Shown here piece by piece: positions 35,003-46,865 of a stretch of DNA of 64,000 bases. Numbering within the stretch: the first letter of the stretch is position 1; each line of letters opens with the position of its first letter. The position numbers and the translations under genes are program-made. The notes beneath the pieces were generated by a model. The model saw nothing but the letters and a program-made list of their open reading frames with translations, had not been told where the DNA came from and searched no databases. Source of the DNA: Chaetomium olivaceum (lineage: Eukaryota > Ascomycota > Sordariomycetes > Sordariales > Chaetomiaceae); assembly GCA_039881045.1 (NCBI GenBank), contig JAYWVB010000013.1, positions 62,001-126,000 on the forward strand, in the 5' to 3' direction.

Positions 35003-36209
35003 ACCCGACCTTGATTTGATCAAATAGACAATTGCCCTTGCCCTAATATCAATCGCACGAAGGAATTCTGATACCGCTATGGGGGCTACCTGCACCAGCA
35101 TGTTCCTCCAGGCTTCCTTTGGCGTGCCGCTGCGCGGCACGGTCCCTCTTGTCAAGATACAGGATTCGCACAACTGTGGGAAAACACGGGTGGGAGGCGC
35201 ACAGACCACCACTCAGGTTGCGGTTAGGGTTAGGGTCAGAACCATGCCGCCGTCACACGTGCCATCGTTCGGCATTGTTCCTTGAGGCCTGCAGCGTTTT
35301 CTCAAAGGTTAGGTAGTTTCTTTCCAACAACAGCAAAAGCATTCAAGGAATCTGATAATTCTTCGCTTTGATCTGACGCTGACTTTAGGCTTACAGTCTT
35401 GTGGTTGCTTAGAAGTTAGGACTAGATATCAGAGATGATCGTTGGGACACCTCACGTCCACTTCCCCCCGATGGCACCGCAACCCCAAAGCAGCTCCCCA
35501 CTTTACTCGTAAAGATGATAGTCAACTTTTTGGATACGACATATCTAACACTTTGAGAACAAAACCTGCTGCTGAGATGATGCGAGCCTAGAACTCCAAA
35601 TAAATACCTAACCAAGTGTGACGGGACTTCAAGAGCTTGAAGTTGAATTCCCAATGTGGAAGGTGGGGTTGGTTGCCAAAGGATGCTCGTGGTCGAAGCT
35701 GGATGTTGCGAATACAGCAGTGGTAGTCTTTATAAAGGCAATCCTTCGAGCGCCTCCATCCATCCAGACTGTCATTCGATCCTCATCAACCCCTGTCTCT
35801 CCTACCCAAAGCTTCTATCGAAGCTTGTTCCCTTCTCCTCTTTTTCGGCCCGCGCAAAGGCTCTCAAACTGCCCAGACAGAATCCGGACGCTCATTACCA
35901 ATTGGAGGCTGGCGCATGGCGGGGTTCACATGGAAAATGGAAAATGGAACCTGCAGCATGACCTAATTCCAGTCAGACCCTGCGATGCCGAAGGCAAGGT
36001 GCAATTGCTGGCCCGCAATTGCGACAATCTCTTGTTTTCGACGTCCCCGTTACCCACCCTCAACGGCTTTTGAATGACTTTTCTCCAATCTCTCCACTCT
36101 CTCCACCCAGAAGTTCACATCACCACCTCCAACCTACCAACCCCAAAGTGAACCAACTCTCACACTTTCCCTACCTTAGCCACAGTACCTTACCTAATCA
36201 CGGTACGCC
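35003..36209. other. Intergenic region with two telomere-type hexamers
   Basis: No gene is supported. 35224-35235 holds two TTAGGG copies, the telomere unit of filamentous fungi, too few to call an interstitial telomere. Confidence 0.5.
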
Positions 36210-37205
36210 ATGCCCCCCGCACCGCACCACGTTCTCCTCCTCGGCGGCCACGGCAAGATCGCCCAGCTGCTCACTCCGCTGCTCCTGCGCCGCGGTTGGG
36301 ACGTGACTAGCGTCATACGTACGCCGGAGCAGGTTCCCACTATAGAGGGGCTGGCTGCCGGCGTGGAGGGGGAGAAAGGGAAGCTCAATGCGCTAGTGCG
36401 CAGTTTGGAGGAGGTCAAGAGTGAGGGACAGGCGGAGGCCGTGATCAAGGAGGTGGGGGCGGATTTTGTGGTTTGGAGTGCTGGTGAGTAATTGACCTTT
36501 TCATTCTTTTTCACTAGATGGTTTGGAGGGTCCATGGTTGGAGGGTGTTATTGAGAATCGTTACTGATATTGGCCTTCTCAATACTCAGGCGCTGGTGGA
36601 AAAGGCGGACCTGACCGGGTAAGCCGTCCCCCGTGACGTCACATCCCACTGTAACCTCAAGTGAACCATGCAGTCGAAACAAAGTTCTGACCTCGGTCCC
36701 CGGGCCGCAGACCTACGCCATCGACCGCGACGCCGCAACGCACTTCATCCACGCTGCCGTCGCCGCCCCGCAGGTGACACGGTTCCTGATGGTGTCGTAC
36801 CTGGCCTCGCGCCGCGCCCAGCCCGCCTGGTGGTCCGACGACTCCTGGGCCGCAGCGCAGCACGTCAACAACCAGATCCTACCACACTACTACCGCGCCA
36901 AGCTGGCCGCCGATGAGGTTTTGTACCTGGCTGCCAAGAAGCGGCCCGGCTTTGCGGCTATCAACCTCCGCCCCGGTACACTCACCCTCGAGCCGGCGGG
37001 CCCTGTGGAATTGGGTAAGACAGGGCATTCGTCTGGGAATGTGAGCCGGGAGACCGTGGCTCGCGTGGCGGATCTGTTGTTGGCGAGCGAGGGGCTGGGG
37101 AATACGTGGTTGGATTTGTTGGATGGGGAGGAGGAGGCGGAGAAGGCGGTGGAGAGGGTTGTTAAGGAGGGTGTCAATGCCGCGGAGGGTGAGCCTATCT
37201 TTTAG
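36210..37205 (+). CDS. NAD(P)-binding Rossmann protein (NmrA/epimerase type)
   Basis: Three exons: 36210-36483, 36590-36618 (29 nt) and 36711-37205, frame preserved at both joins (VVWSAG-AGGKGGPDR-TYAIDRDAA). The N-terminus is a Rossmann dinucleotide fold (HVLLLGGHGKIAQLLTPLLL) followed by RGWDVTSVIR. FLMVSYLASR and the later HYYRAKLAADEVLY fit the catalytic Tyr-x3-Lys position, here YRAK. AAINLRPGTLTLEPAGP is the substrate-side loop. Relatives are short atypical SDR proteins of about 250-260 residues, like this one. Substrate unknown; cytosolic by lack of signal. Confidence 0.85.
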
Positions 37206-37715
37206 GTTGGAATCAATCCAGTATAGGACGTAAAGAGATGTTTATGAACGCCAAAATCAGTCCAGAAGAGACTCGGGGGATTTTTTGATGTTAGCTCCTA
37301 CGGGAAAGTGAGAACCAGTGCAGCTTTCGCAGACCATTTTGTCAGCCCGGACAATGAAGATGATTATTTGCCGTCAAAATGCAGATCTACCATTTATCTG
37401 CCACAAGATCTTCATACACTCCAGCTCTAGAACAGGGCGGCAATAGGGAATGAGAAGGACGACTGTTACCTCTCTTTTTTGAAAAGGAGCCAGGTGGGTT
37501 AGGCACCCACGTAAGGCAGACTTCCATACCTCCTCGTAGCATAAAAGCTTTCCGCCGCCCTGGCCAATCAACGCATGGACACCTGACGTTGCACGACGTG
37601 GCGTTTGCATTTCAAATGCCACAGCCTTGCGGTATCCTTCAAAAGAGGACTTTTCATGACGGACACCCAACCGACCGCTCCTTTTATTTCTTGATTGTTT
37701 TGCAGCGGATCAGAC
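37206..37715. other. Intergenic region
   Basis: Spacer between two plus-strand genes. No feature recognised. Confidence 0.5.
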
Positions 37716-39917
37716 ATGTGTTACCAGCTCGTCGAAATCTACCGAGCCTGTAAATGCCTGTACTACCAACACGCCGTCGACAGATGTGCGGCATATGGAC
37801 GGCCGGGGCACGCGATCCAACGGAAAACTATCTCAGTCGGATACGCATGCTCTGACCACGGGGGCTCGAATGCCGCTAATCCGTTTTCGAGCTTCAAAGA
37901 AAGCAGGCGTCCTGAGCCAAGAAACCGCAATGGGCACCGGTTGACCACGCCGGGGGGCGGAGTCTCATTCAGGAGCGAGCGCGCTGGGGCAACCATCGTC
38001 CAGCAGGCAGAATTACCCGTTGCTGCTGCCCTGAAAGGTCATGACGAACTCGAGCCACCCAATACTCTACACGCCACACAAGAGAACAACTTCAAGCCGG
38101 TGCCCTCTGACTCGGATGACTCGGAAAACTCCGGTGGCTCGGACAGCGAGAGTGTCATCTCGTTTGCCTCATCCGCGACAACCATAGACTGCGACACGGT
38201 CGGCTTGCTCTTTTTCAAGCTTCTATACTTTGAGGACTTGCGCTTTTTATGGCCGCAGCTCATTTCGCGATCAGCGACCTGGAAAAGATCCCAGCGCACC
38301 ATCGAACGGCTACTCCGGCGCTACTCCGACGACTTGCACAAGCTTGCTGTGAATGAGCCTTTCAACGGGACTATCACCAGTGAGGAAAGGGCATTACGCA
38401 TCCGAGCAGCCAGGTTTATCCGCAGGTCGCGAGCCAACATTGCACAGCGGCTTTGTGAAGCCCATTACGACTCCTCCGCGCAGCGGCCGGGTGAGACGGA
38501 CAATGAGAACCCCACCGAAAAGGGCCGCGGGCATGCACCCTTTGCCGAAGATAGTGATAGTGACCCGGAGGATGAATCGCTGTTTATCCCTGAAGCAGCT
38601 GAAGAGTTCCTCTTCCGGACCGAGCCGATCCTCTCCTTGCAAGCCAGTGTGAAGGCATTGGTAAAGCTTCGGGCGCCGCAAACGTCTCGGTTTGGAGCCG
38701 CAGTTTGGAATGGTTCCAAGCTACTGTTCGAGAATATTATTACAAGAGTCTGGCGTAGCGAACCGAGGCTGGAAAACAGCACCCGGCTTCACTGGACCTG
38801 CGTGAGTGCCGGCCCTGAGCTACGAGTATAGAAGACAGCTGACATGTAACTTGGTAGGAGTGCGGTAAGGCGCTATATGACGATTTCGTTGAAGTGCGGC
38901 CTGGCGCTCTGGCTGAGCTGCAGGCCCTACTTCAACGATACGGCAAGGACACAACCGTCGATAACGACATGGAAATCTTCGGCGTCGAAGACGGCCCGGG
39001 ACAGGCAAAAGACTGGAAGCAGACCATTTCACAAGCCGTCGGCAGCTGGACCCGGCAGCTCTCGCCGGGGGGGAAAGGTACGACTTTACCGCGCTACCGC
39101 CAGGATAAGAAAAAGGAAGTAATCCCTATCGGTGCCTGCTCTCGCACGGGAACGGACGGCGGCGACGCCCATGACTTTGTTCTGCTTTGCATCCCCTTCA
39201 TGCGCGTTGCCACAAAGCTGTACCAGCCCGAGATCTGCCGCATTAACTCGGACCAGGAGTTCCTCCAGCTGCTGCGGCAATACTACGCAACCAAGAGAGG
39301 TCCCAGCCCCTGGAAGTGGCTGCGCAGGGTCAAAGCCATCAACTTCGTCAAGGTACCCACCCCCCCTAAAACTTAAACCTCAACACCCACCACACCACAC
39401 ACAAACCAGACTTCAACTAACACCGCTTACCCCCCCCCTCACGTAGTTTGAACTCTACCGCAACCACCTAACCGACATCCGCCTTTCCCCCTCGCTCCCG
39501 CCGCCCTCCAAAATCGGCACCGAATACACCTTCGCCACGCCGCCCCCGGACCCCGACCAGCCCGACACCCTCCCGCCCATCGGACCCAACCACCTCGCCC
39601 ACCTCTTCACGCACCCGGAGCAAGCCGACGTCGTCCCCACCATCTGGAACCGCATCCCGCGCAAGCTGCGCGCCGAGCTGGCCGTCTGTCCGACGCGGGG
39701 CACAGGGGTCGGGTGGGGACTGCACCTGGCCGAGGGGACGGAGTGGTTTGCGTTCTTTGTGTTGGGGTGCGTCGGGTTTGGGGCCTGTTTGGTCGTGGCG
39801 GTGGCGTGGTCGGTGGTGAGGGAGGATGTGCAAGGGGGGTTTGGGGTGGGCGCGTTTTTGTTGGCGTTTGTGGTTTTCTGTGGGGGGGTTGGGGTTACGG
39901 CTGTGTCGGAGTATTAG
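37716..39917 (+). CDS. Fungal membrane protein with Cys-rich N-terminus
   Basis: Three exons: 37716-38801, 38858-39352 and 39447-39917 (introns of 56 and 94 nt), giving 683 residues with no register problem. The N-terminus MCYQLVEIYRACKCLYYQHA followed by VDRCAAYGRPGH and GYACSDHG is a Cys/His pattern shared by a family common in Sordariomycetes. The middle is acidic and Ser-rich, then helical. The second exon begins ECGKALYDDFVEVRPGAL. The last exon has TIWNRIPRKLRAELAVCPTR and two hydrophobic segments near the end (FFVLGCVGFGACLVVAVAW and GAFLLAFVVFCGGVGVTAV). Function unknown; probably membrane anchored at the C-terminus. An in-frame upstream start at 37695 is possible, but the MCYQ start is preferred. 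Confidence 0.78.
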
Positions 39918-40292
39918 AGTTAGGGTGGTTAGGGGAGGGTGGGTGGTTGATATGGGACTTGATTATTCCGGCGTGGATGGCTTGTCAAGGCAAGAGAGTG
40001 GTGTTGAGCGTGTAGTATCATGATGAGGCATGTAGAATCAAGATCCTATAAAAGCTGGGGGCACTGGCGTAGTTACCACACAAGCAATTGTCTTCCTTAC
40101 GAGGTATACTCTGCGACGTCCCTTAGCAGCTGGAATGTGATAATCGGAAAAGAAATCACGGCGGTGCTTGGCTGCTGAAAGCCAGAGGCTACTGCAATCC
40201 TATATATCTACACAAAGGAGCCTACCCTACGCGCAAACAGCTCCATAACAATGAATAGATGGCCCTGCCCTCTTGGGTATAGCACAATCCTA
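39918..40292. other. Convergent 3' spacer
   Basis: Lies between convergent genes. No feature recognised. Confidence 0.5.
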
Positions 40293-43200
40293 TCACCCCC
40301 TCTGAAACCTGGATCCACCACCGGTGGCAAACGGCGAGGGAGCGTTAGTGTTCGTGCCTGACCCCCGGCCGCTAAACAACGAGCCGCTGCCAGCAACAGC
40401 AGCGGTCCCCGTGTTCTGCCCAAAAAGCCCAGTGCCGCCGAAGCCGTAAGCAACGTGCGTGGTATTAGAAGACGAACTTTGAGCGGGGAGTCCGGTCTGC
40501 GTCGTCGTTCCGAATAGCCCTCTCGGAGCACCACTAGTAGAGCTGCCGCCATCCGCCGGCACAATAAACTGCAAGGAGGAGCTGGCAGTGTTCCCACTCT
40601 TTGGTGCATCCAATGGCGTGGAACTGCTGGAGCCACTTCCAGTGTTCGGGAGCCCAGCCGACGGCACGGTTGCGAAAAGGCCACCCCCCGAGGCAGCGGG
40701 CTTGCTCACCCCAGATGTGGGCGCTGTAGTTACAGTTGAGTGGCCAAATGATCCAAGGTGACCAGACTTTTGAGAAGCTGCTCCCGGGTTCTTGGCCAAG
40801 ACCCTCTCGGAAGGTTCTTGGCCACTTGTTTGCAAGTTGGGCCGGCTCCCAGTAGACGGTTCCGGTTCAGTGCGTTTCGGAAGGGTTAACTGAGGCTCGG
40901 CGATAGAGAAAACGGGAACTTTTGCCATAATCCCTAATAGCTCAGTCAGAGTTTGGTCACCACTCCACACCCTGTGTAGGGAAGGTCAGTCTGATAGAGT
41001 ATAATTGGTGGACGAACCGTTAGATTCTCTTGGTTTGTACTCGCGGCAAGCAGCAAGGCCCATCCGCAGTTTCTCCAGCTGCAACTGAAGCTCCTCTCTC
41101 TCTCGCCGGATATTCTTGGATTCGGCGGCAAGCGCAGTCACCTTGTCGTCGGCCATGTCGTACACCTTCTCTGGAGAAAGGATGTTGGGGATGTCGGAAA
41201 TCAGACAGTTCTCGAGGGCCAACGTCACGACATTGTCTGTGAAGACCCCCAATGACATCTATAATAAGGGTGAGCGAAGAACGTACGTTTTAAAATTGAC
41301 TGATGCTTACATTGTAGTATTCCATCGCATTATCGATGGTCTGCTCAGTGTTGAACTCGCTTGTGGCCGCCGAGGAACCTTGGGCCATGCTCAGCTCTAT
41401 GCTTGCCAGACCTGGGCCACTCTTGGCCTTCTCTGAAAAAAATTCGGGCTTTCGTTCTATGAGTTGTTTGACATTGTCTGCAAACCGGTCATTTCGTCGT
41501 CGTTCCACGCGCTCGAGAAAGATGCTGTACATAGGCTGAGGGTCTAAACCAGTCTTATAATGCTGAAGCAGCTCCAAGACCTTTGCCCGAAGGACGGCTT
41601 GTTTCTCTTCAAAGTATGGGGCCACAAGATTCTTGATCACCGCATCGGCCGTTTTCGAATCCGGCCCGGCGACATGACCCACAAGATCCTCGACGAATCT
41701 CCGCGAGAAGTGAGTGACCAAGGCAACATGCTGGTTGGCTATCGCTTCCCAAGGCGCTGACTGATCGCGAAACAAAGCCAGGGCCACTCTGTCGTTAGAT
41801 GAACCCGGGAACTCGATGCCTTGATTCTCCGAGGTCATCCTATCGAGCTCTTTGGCCAGGTCGCCGATCGATATTTCCATCTGCTCGCCCAAGGTGTAAA
41901 GGGCAACGAGAGGCTCCAGGTGATGGGGCACCACCAGCGACTCCCCGTTATCCCATAAGATCCGACGCCGGCCACCCTTGGTTGTAAGGACGAAATAGAA
42001 CGCCCGGTTCAGATCCCTGATCAATGCACGCAGCTTCTTGACCCTCCGATCCTCATAAGCCGTTTCCAAGTCTGGATACAGCCCGCCGAAGAAATTGTCG
42101 GTGTAGTTCCCATGGATCGCGTCCCGTGCCACACGTTGGAAGTGATTGCTGATGTTGATGAGGTACCTTTTGATGTCGCCTGTTGACGAGCGCTGATCCC
42201 CCAGACTTTTCAACCGCGTCTGGCGAGTTGTGATGTGCTCTTCGATGTTGACAATGAGACCGGGAAGTTTCCGTTGAATATGGCCGAGAAGAACCTGGCT
42301 GAGCTTTTCACGGAGTGTCTCGATGCCGCGGTCCTGAGAGTTAACGGCCGACCAAACTCCAGCCTGGAAGAAGTGCTCCTCCTCCTCATCGCGCTCTGCA
42401 TCCGTCGAATCTGCCTCGTTTTGGGCTCGGTTGCGGAGGACGTGCCACCCAAGTTTGAGTTTGTGCGAGGCCTTCTCGTTCTGGGCCAATCGTAGATATG
42501 ACCGCTCGTCCTTGGATTGCTCTTCGACTTCGTCCGGCTTTGTGATGATTCCCAGAGTACGATTCAGGTCGGGATCGTGTTTTTTGGCCTCATGCAGAAC
42601 TTTTTGGGCGGTGAAGTCCTTCTTGGCCGAGACGACTGCAAGGATGATGTTCTTCTCCTGAGACATGTACTTTTCCGCGAGACGGTTGACAATTTCCTCC
42701 CCAAAACTATCACGCTTTTCAGCGTCGTCATGAAAGAAACCAGGCAGGTCGACAAGTGTCAGCTGTGGAACGTCTGGGCCACCGAGCTCGATGCGGAGCA
42801 CATCTTCCGAGAATTCGATAGAGTCGCTAGTGATGCCCATATGATGTTTTGCCTCCTCGATAATGCGAGGCAGGTCGCTTTTGTCGAATCCGGACCGACT
42901 GAAAGCATCAAGGCCATCGGTTTGGACCCTGACTGCGATTCTAGGGTGCGAGCTCTGACGGAGCGCGAGCTCAGTGGCAAAACTGGTACAGAAGCCGTCC
43001 TTGATGGAAAAACGAATACGGGAGATAGCTTCCAGAACGGAACTCTTGCCGGCCGACCGATCTCCGACCACAATAACCTGCGGGAGATCGACATTTATAT
43101 CGAGGCCGAGGCGACGAAGTTCGTTGATATCATCGAGAAGTGCGCGCTGCTCTGCCTGCAATTGCTGCATTGCGTTGTCGTCGAGGTTTGCGCTCATCTT

Positions 43201-43530
43201 ATTCACGCTCATCTTGTCGCGATTAAGGTTCACGACGGTCTCATCGCAATCGAGGTCCCCACGCACATTTTCGCTGTTGAGATTTGTGTCCATGGTGTCG
43301 CAGTCGAGGTCCGAGTCCATCTTGTCGTAGTCGAGGCTCACGCCCGATTCAGGGTGGTCGAGGTTCACGCTCGATTCGGCGTGGTCGACGTTCATATTCG
43401 TCTCCGCGTGGTCGAGGTTCACGCTCGTTTCAGCGTGGTCGACGTTCACACTCGTTTCGTCGTGCTCGAGGCTGGCCTTGCGCCGCATCTGTATGGCCTT
43501 CTTCTTTTTAGCCATGGGTTTGATGGACAA
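40293..43530 (-). CDS. Dynamin-like GTPase with N-terminal repeats and FG-rich tail
   Basis: Three exons, 41311-43530, 41041-41258 and 40293-40971 (introns of 52 and 69 nt), give about 1038 residues without a stop. The start may be 43530 or 43515. Residues 22-111 are ten 9-residue repeats of the type DHAETSVNL. The GTPase domain has G1 GDRSAGKSS near 156, G3 DLPGF and G4 TKPDEVEE, followed by the dynamin stalk. Exon 2 carries the GED-like end (SLGVFTDNVVTLALENCL). Exon 3 adds about 226 residues of Ser/Thr/Gly-rich sequence with GLFGTTTQT, YGFGGTGLFGQNTG and SGSLFSGRG, like FG-nucleoporins. Fungi have many such non-classical dynamins in membrane remodelling or defence-like roles. The exon 2-3 junction is my choice of donor (GTACAA at 41040); the next donor downstream does not keep the frame. 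Confidence 0.85.
43198..43467 (-). repeat. 27-bp coding tandem repeat in the dynamin-like gene
   Basis: Ten units of nine codons. The first five are close to DHAETSVNL and the later ones diverge (DYDKMDSDL, DCDTMDTNL, DCDETVVNL). Charged and polar residues dominate. Confidence 0.88.
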
Positions 43531-44071
43531 TGCGGTACGGTTGTTGCTGAGGCTGGATAAATTTAATAGGAGATGAAATACTCCTATTCTAATTCAAACG
43601 TTGTCCACTGCATGAATGGGGGCGCAAAACCGTTGAAATTCGACCGGGTCGAAAACGGTAGGGAGGGTATTAAGTTAGTTCGCAAGTCCCGGCAAAGAAT
43701 ATCAGGTCGGGATATCACGCGCCCAACGAACCGTGATTATTTGAGTGTGATTGGCCCTGGTGATTGGATAAAATAGCAAACAGTATTCGCCAACTGCATA
43801 AGAAGCAATGCCCTGCCCCTCGCTCTGCAGCCAACACGGGCAACAGCATAACTCTCGAACGCCGCACCAGCATATTTGGACACGAGAAAGGGATCGGATA
43901 ATTAAAACGTCTGAATGCCACGTCACATCAGTCGCTGCGTATTAATCGTGCAAAGAAAGAAAAATGAAGAATGGGGGCGAGTACGGGCTGATAGACATAT
44001 AGTATCGGGACCGGAAACCACCAGATAACCTCTCTGCGGAACCCATCCGTTTCCAGCTAGGTAACACCCAA
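43531..44071. other. Intergenic region
   Basis: Promoter of the dynamin-like gene and 3' flank of the Atg28-like gene. No feature recognised. Confidence 0.5.
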
Positions 44072-46140
44072 CTAAGCCATAACCCCAAACCCTGGATACT
44101 CCTCATCAGAATGATGCTCCCGTAAGAACTCAGGCGGCACCTCGTTACTGCTTTCCCTACTCAGCGTGGGGCTTGCTACCTCATGCCCCTCGTCCGGCGC
44201 GACGAGCAAGTCAGGAGGCACTTCATTGTCGCTCTCCGGCTCCCTGCTGTCGCGCTCGTCGTGCAAGTCAACCAACTTGCCACTGCCACTATGTGCTGTT
44301 TCATCCAGCCGTTGCCTCGAGTTTGACAGACTCGTCGACCTCCCGATATGTGGTGTGGAACCACCCTGGTCTCCGTCATCATCACCGACATCAAAGCCCG
44401 CAGCGCGTAACGCTTCCCGCAACATGCCCTCCGCCTGCCTAAACGCTTCGAGCTCGGCGCCGATGGCACATATGAGCAGATTCCAGCCTTTCTCTTCCGT
44501 TATCTGTAGTCGTTCCTCCAAGCCCGCCATCACAGCACGCATTTTGTCCAGCTGGGCATACATCGTTTGTTCCGGCGCTGGCGGCGACGGTGGCTCGCCC
44601 TCTCTGCCCTTTCCCTTCACATTGCTTGTTGTAGTATTCCCGGTCCCGTTCATCTCCTTCCTCAAGTCGTTCTCAAAGTCCGTCACAAGCTTCACTGCCC
44701 CAGTCCACACCTCCACGCCCGCCTCGAGAGCCTCCCTCTCCTTATCCACCTCCTCCTTCCGCCTCTCCAGTATCGCCACCTCTCCCTCCCACCACTCCTT
44801 CGCCATCTCCGCCGTCCTCCTCTCAGGTCTAAGCCGCAAGAATTCCGCTCCCCCGGGCGACTCCTGTAACCCGCCATTCTCACCAGCACCCGACTGCAAA
44901 GACACAAAGAACTCCCCATCCAAAGGCTTGACCCCCGGCCGACTCAACAGCCCACTAATCCTCCCCTCCACCTCCTTCAACGCCCCGCGATACCCACTCA
45001 ACCCGGCCTCCCTCCGACTCTTGACCTCCTCCACCTTCGCATCCAGCCCCTTCAACCGCCGCCTCAACCCCGCCAGCCTCTCCTCCAACTCCTTCACCTC
45101 GGCAGCCACCACGTCCCTTTCCCCCTCCAACTCCCTCAGCTCCCTCCCCAACGGCTCCGCATCGTTATGCGCCTCCAGCCCCCTCAGCTCGGCCGCAATC
45201 CCCTCGCGCCGCCCGACCCACTGCCGGAGGCGTGCCAGCGCGCGCTTGCGCGCCCCGACCGCCGACGTCAGCTGCGCGTCCTCCTCGGCCTTGAGGTCGG
45301 CCAGCTGCGACATTGCCCGGCCCAGCCCGGCGCGCGCCCCGCGCAGGCTGGGCGGGCGGGCTCGTGGTTGGCGTACGGGCACGAGCGTGCCGGAGGATGT
45401 GAGGGTGTGGGGTGGTGGGGAGGAGAGTTGGTCGCTGAAGAGGACGTGTCGTTTTGTTCGGGAGGAGGTCGTGGTGTGCGTGCTGGTGTTGGTTGGGGTG
45501 ATGCTTCGTGTGCCGGCGTCGCTCGCGTCCGAGGGGGCGTTGTTGTGGTTGGTGGCGTGTGGTTCGAGATTTGCAGCGAGGCCGGCGGATTGGGCGTCGA
45601 GGAGGTGTTGGAGTTCTTTTTGGAGGGCGCGTTCGCGGCGTTGGAGGTTCAGCCAGATAGCGTCTGGCTTGGAGCCGTAGTCTCTGCTTCGGGTGATGTT
45701 GGGCGAGGAAGAAGCGCGATCGAATAAGACGCTGTTGATGTTGCGGGCCAAGAAGGACCCCTCGAGGTGTTGCAGCGCTGCCGGTGATGAGTCCCTGTCC
45801 CCTTCGTCGCGGTAGAACATTTGCGAAGTTGCGATCGGGGGCGGGGGCCCCGCGAACAGAGCCTGCTGCTTCTGTTTTGGCCTGGAGGAATCTGCGTCGC
45901 TCACTTTGTCGCTGTATCTAAAGGACGGGAGGGGCTCCGGCGCGGAGAATAGAACGCTTTGCGATCATTGTCGGGTGAGGAAGACAAGAGACCATCGTCG
46001 GGACGAGGGGAGAGGTCGGATAAGGCGTACTCGCTCGGCTTCTTGCGGATCGGGGGACTCGTTCGGTTGTGCAACGGGAGGATCGGTCCCTCGCCGCGGG
46101 CGAACCCCAAGCGCGGGAGGTAGGAAATTTTGTCTGACAT
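44072..46140 (-). CDS. atg28: Atg28-like autophagy protein
   Basis: The main frame runs from 45904 to 44072 (610 codons) and is preceded by an N-terminal piece from MSDKISYLPRLGFARGEGP (46140). The two are read together as SPSRP then FRYSDKVSDADSSRPK if one base is missing in the AAA run at 45920-45922 (plus strand). An unrecognised intron is the alternative. The protein has a short motif AIWLNLQRRERALQKELQHL, long coiled coils (GRELRELEGERDVVAAEVKE and others), and an acidic Ser-rich C-terminus. The layout and motif match Sordariomycete Atg28, a coiled-coil protein linked to Atg17/Atg1 scaffolding in selective autophagy. The identification comes from recall of the family and not from a search. 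Confidence 0.65.
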
Positions 46141-46865
46141 GGCGGCAATACTCGACGAATACTAAAACTGGTCGTGCGTCTCAAATAATTCGTGTATTGG
46201 CGAGCGATAACACCATTTCCAAAGGTGCCAAGAAAGGTTGGGTGGCAGAGGAACAGGACAAGATGCGGCACTGCGGTTATGACGGTAGAAATGGTGAGTG
46301 GGGGCACGAAGAATAAGAAAACAGCGGCAAGAGGGCGTATGACAATAACAATGTAACGCTTTAATGTCTTCTTTTTGGCGGCATCGACAGAGGACAGGTG
46401 CCTGGAGTTGTGTCCCGGAAAGTACATGAGCACATGCCATGTGCCGTGCATGGGCAGCTGCGGCTGATACCTGTGATATGATTGGACAGAAGGAGATCCG
46501 CTGACCCACACCAACGTCAACGTCAGGTCTCAGTTTGGTCAACATCTCAACAAAATCTGTACAAATTACAGAGACATACGGAATGTATCTCCGATTGAGA
46601 ATTTCGCCAATACCTTTCCGACAATAACACAGCATGACCGCAGTAGGGTAAGCTAGAAGACGCAGCTATGAACTCGAGACCATTTCCGACCATAAGGACA
46701 GACAGGCATAGCAGAGGCAAGCAAACGACAGAGCACATAAGAAGTCAGAAACAGTGCAGTGTCATACCAGCAAACAGATCTATTGCAAGGCCGTCATCGC
46801 GGCCCATTCGTTGACAAAAAGCTACCGTCCCGTAACCCCTATGACCCAGATACGAACAAACGAGA
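46141..46865. other. Intergenic region
   Basis: Promoter of the Atg28-like gene and 3' untranslated region of pyruvate kinase. No other feature recognised. Confidence 0.5.

Noticed and set aside
35224..35235. Two TTAGGG units
   Set aside because: Two copies are too few to call an interstitial telomere or a former chromosome end.
42517..43560. 347-codon plus-strand frame
   Set aside because: It is antisense to the dynamin-like GTPase; the Val/His repeats simply mirror the nine-residue repeat.
44166..45680. 504-codon plus-strand frame
   Set aside because: It is the antisense shadow of the Atg28-like coding region and is Ser/Pro/Arg-biased without domain features.
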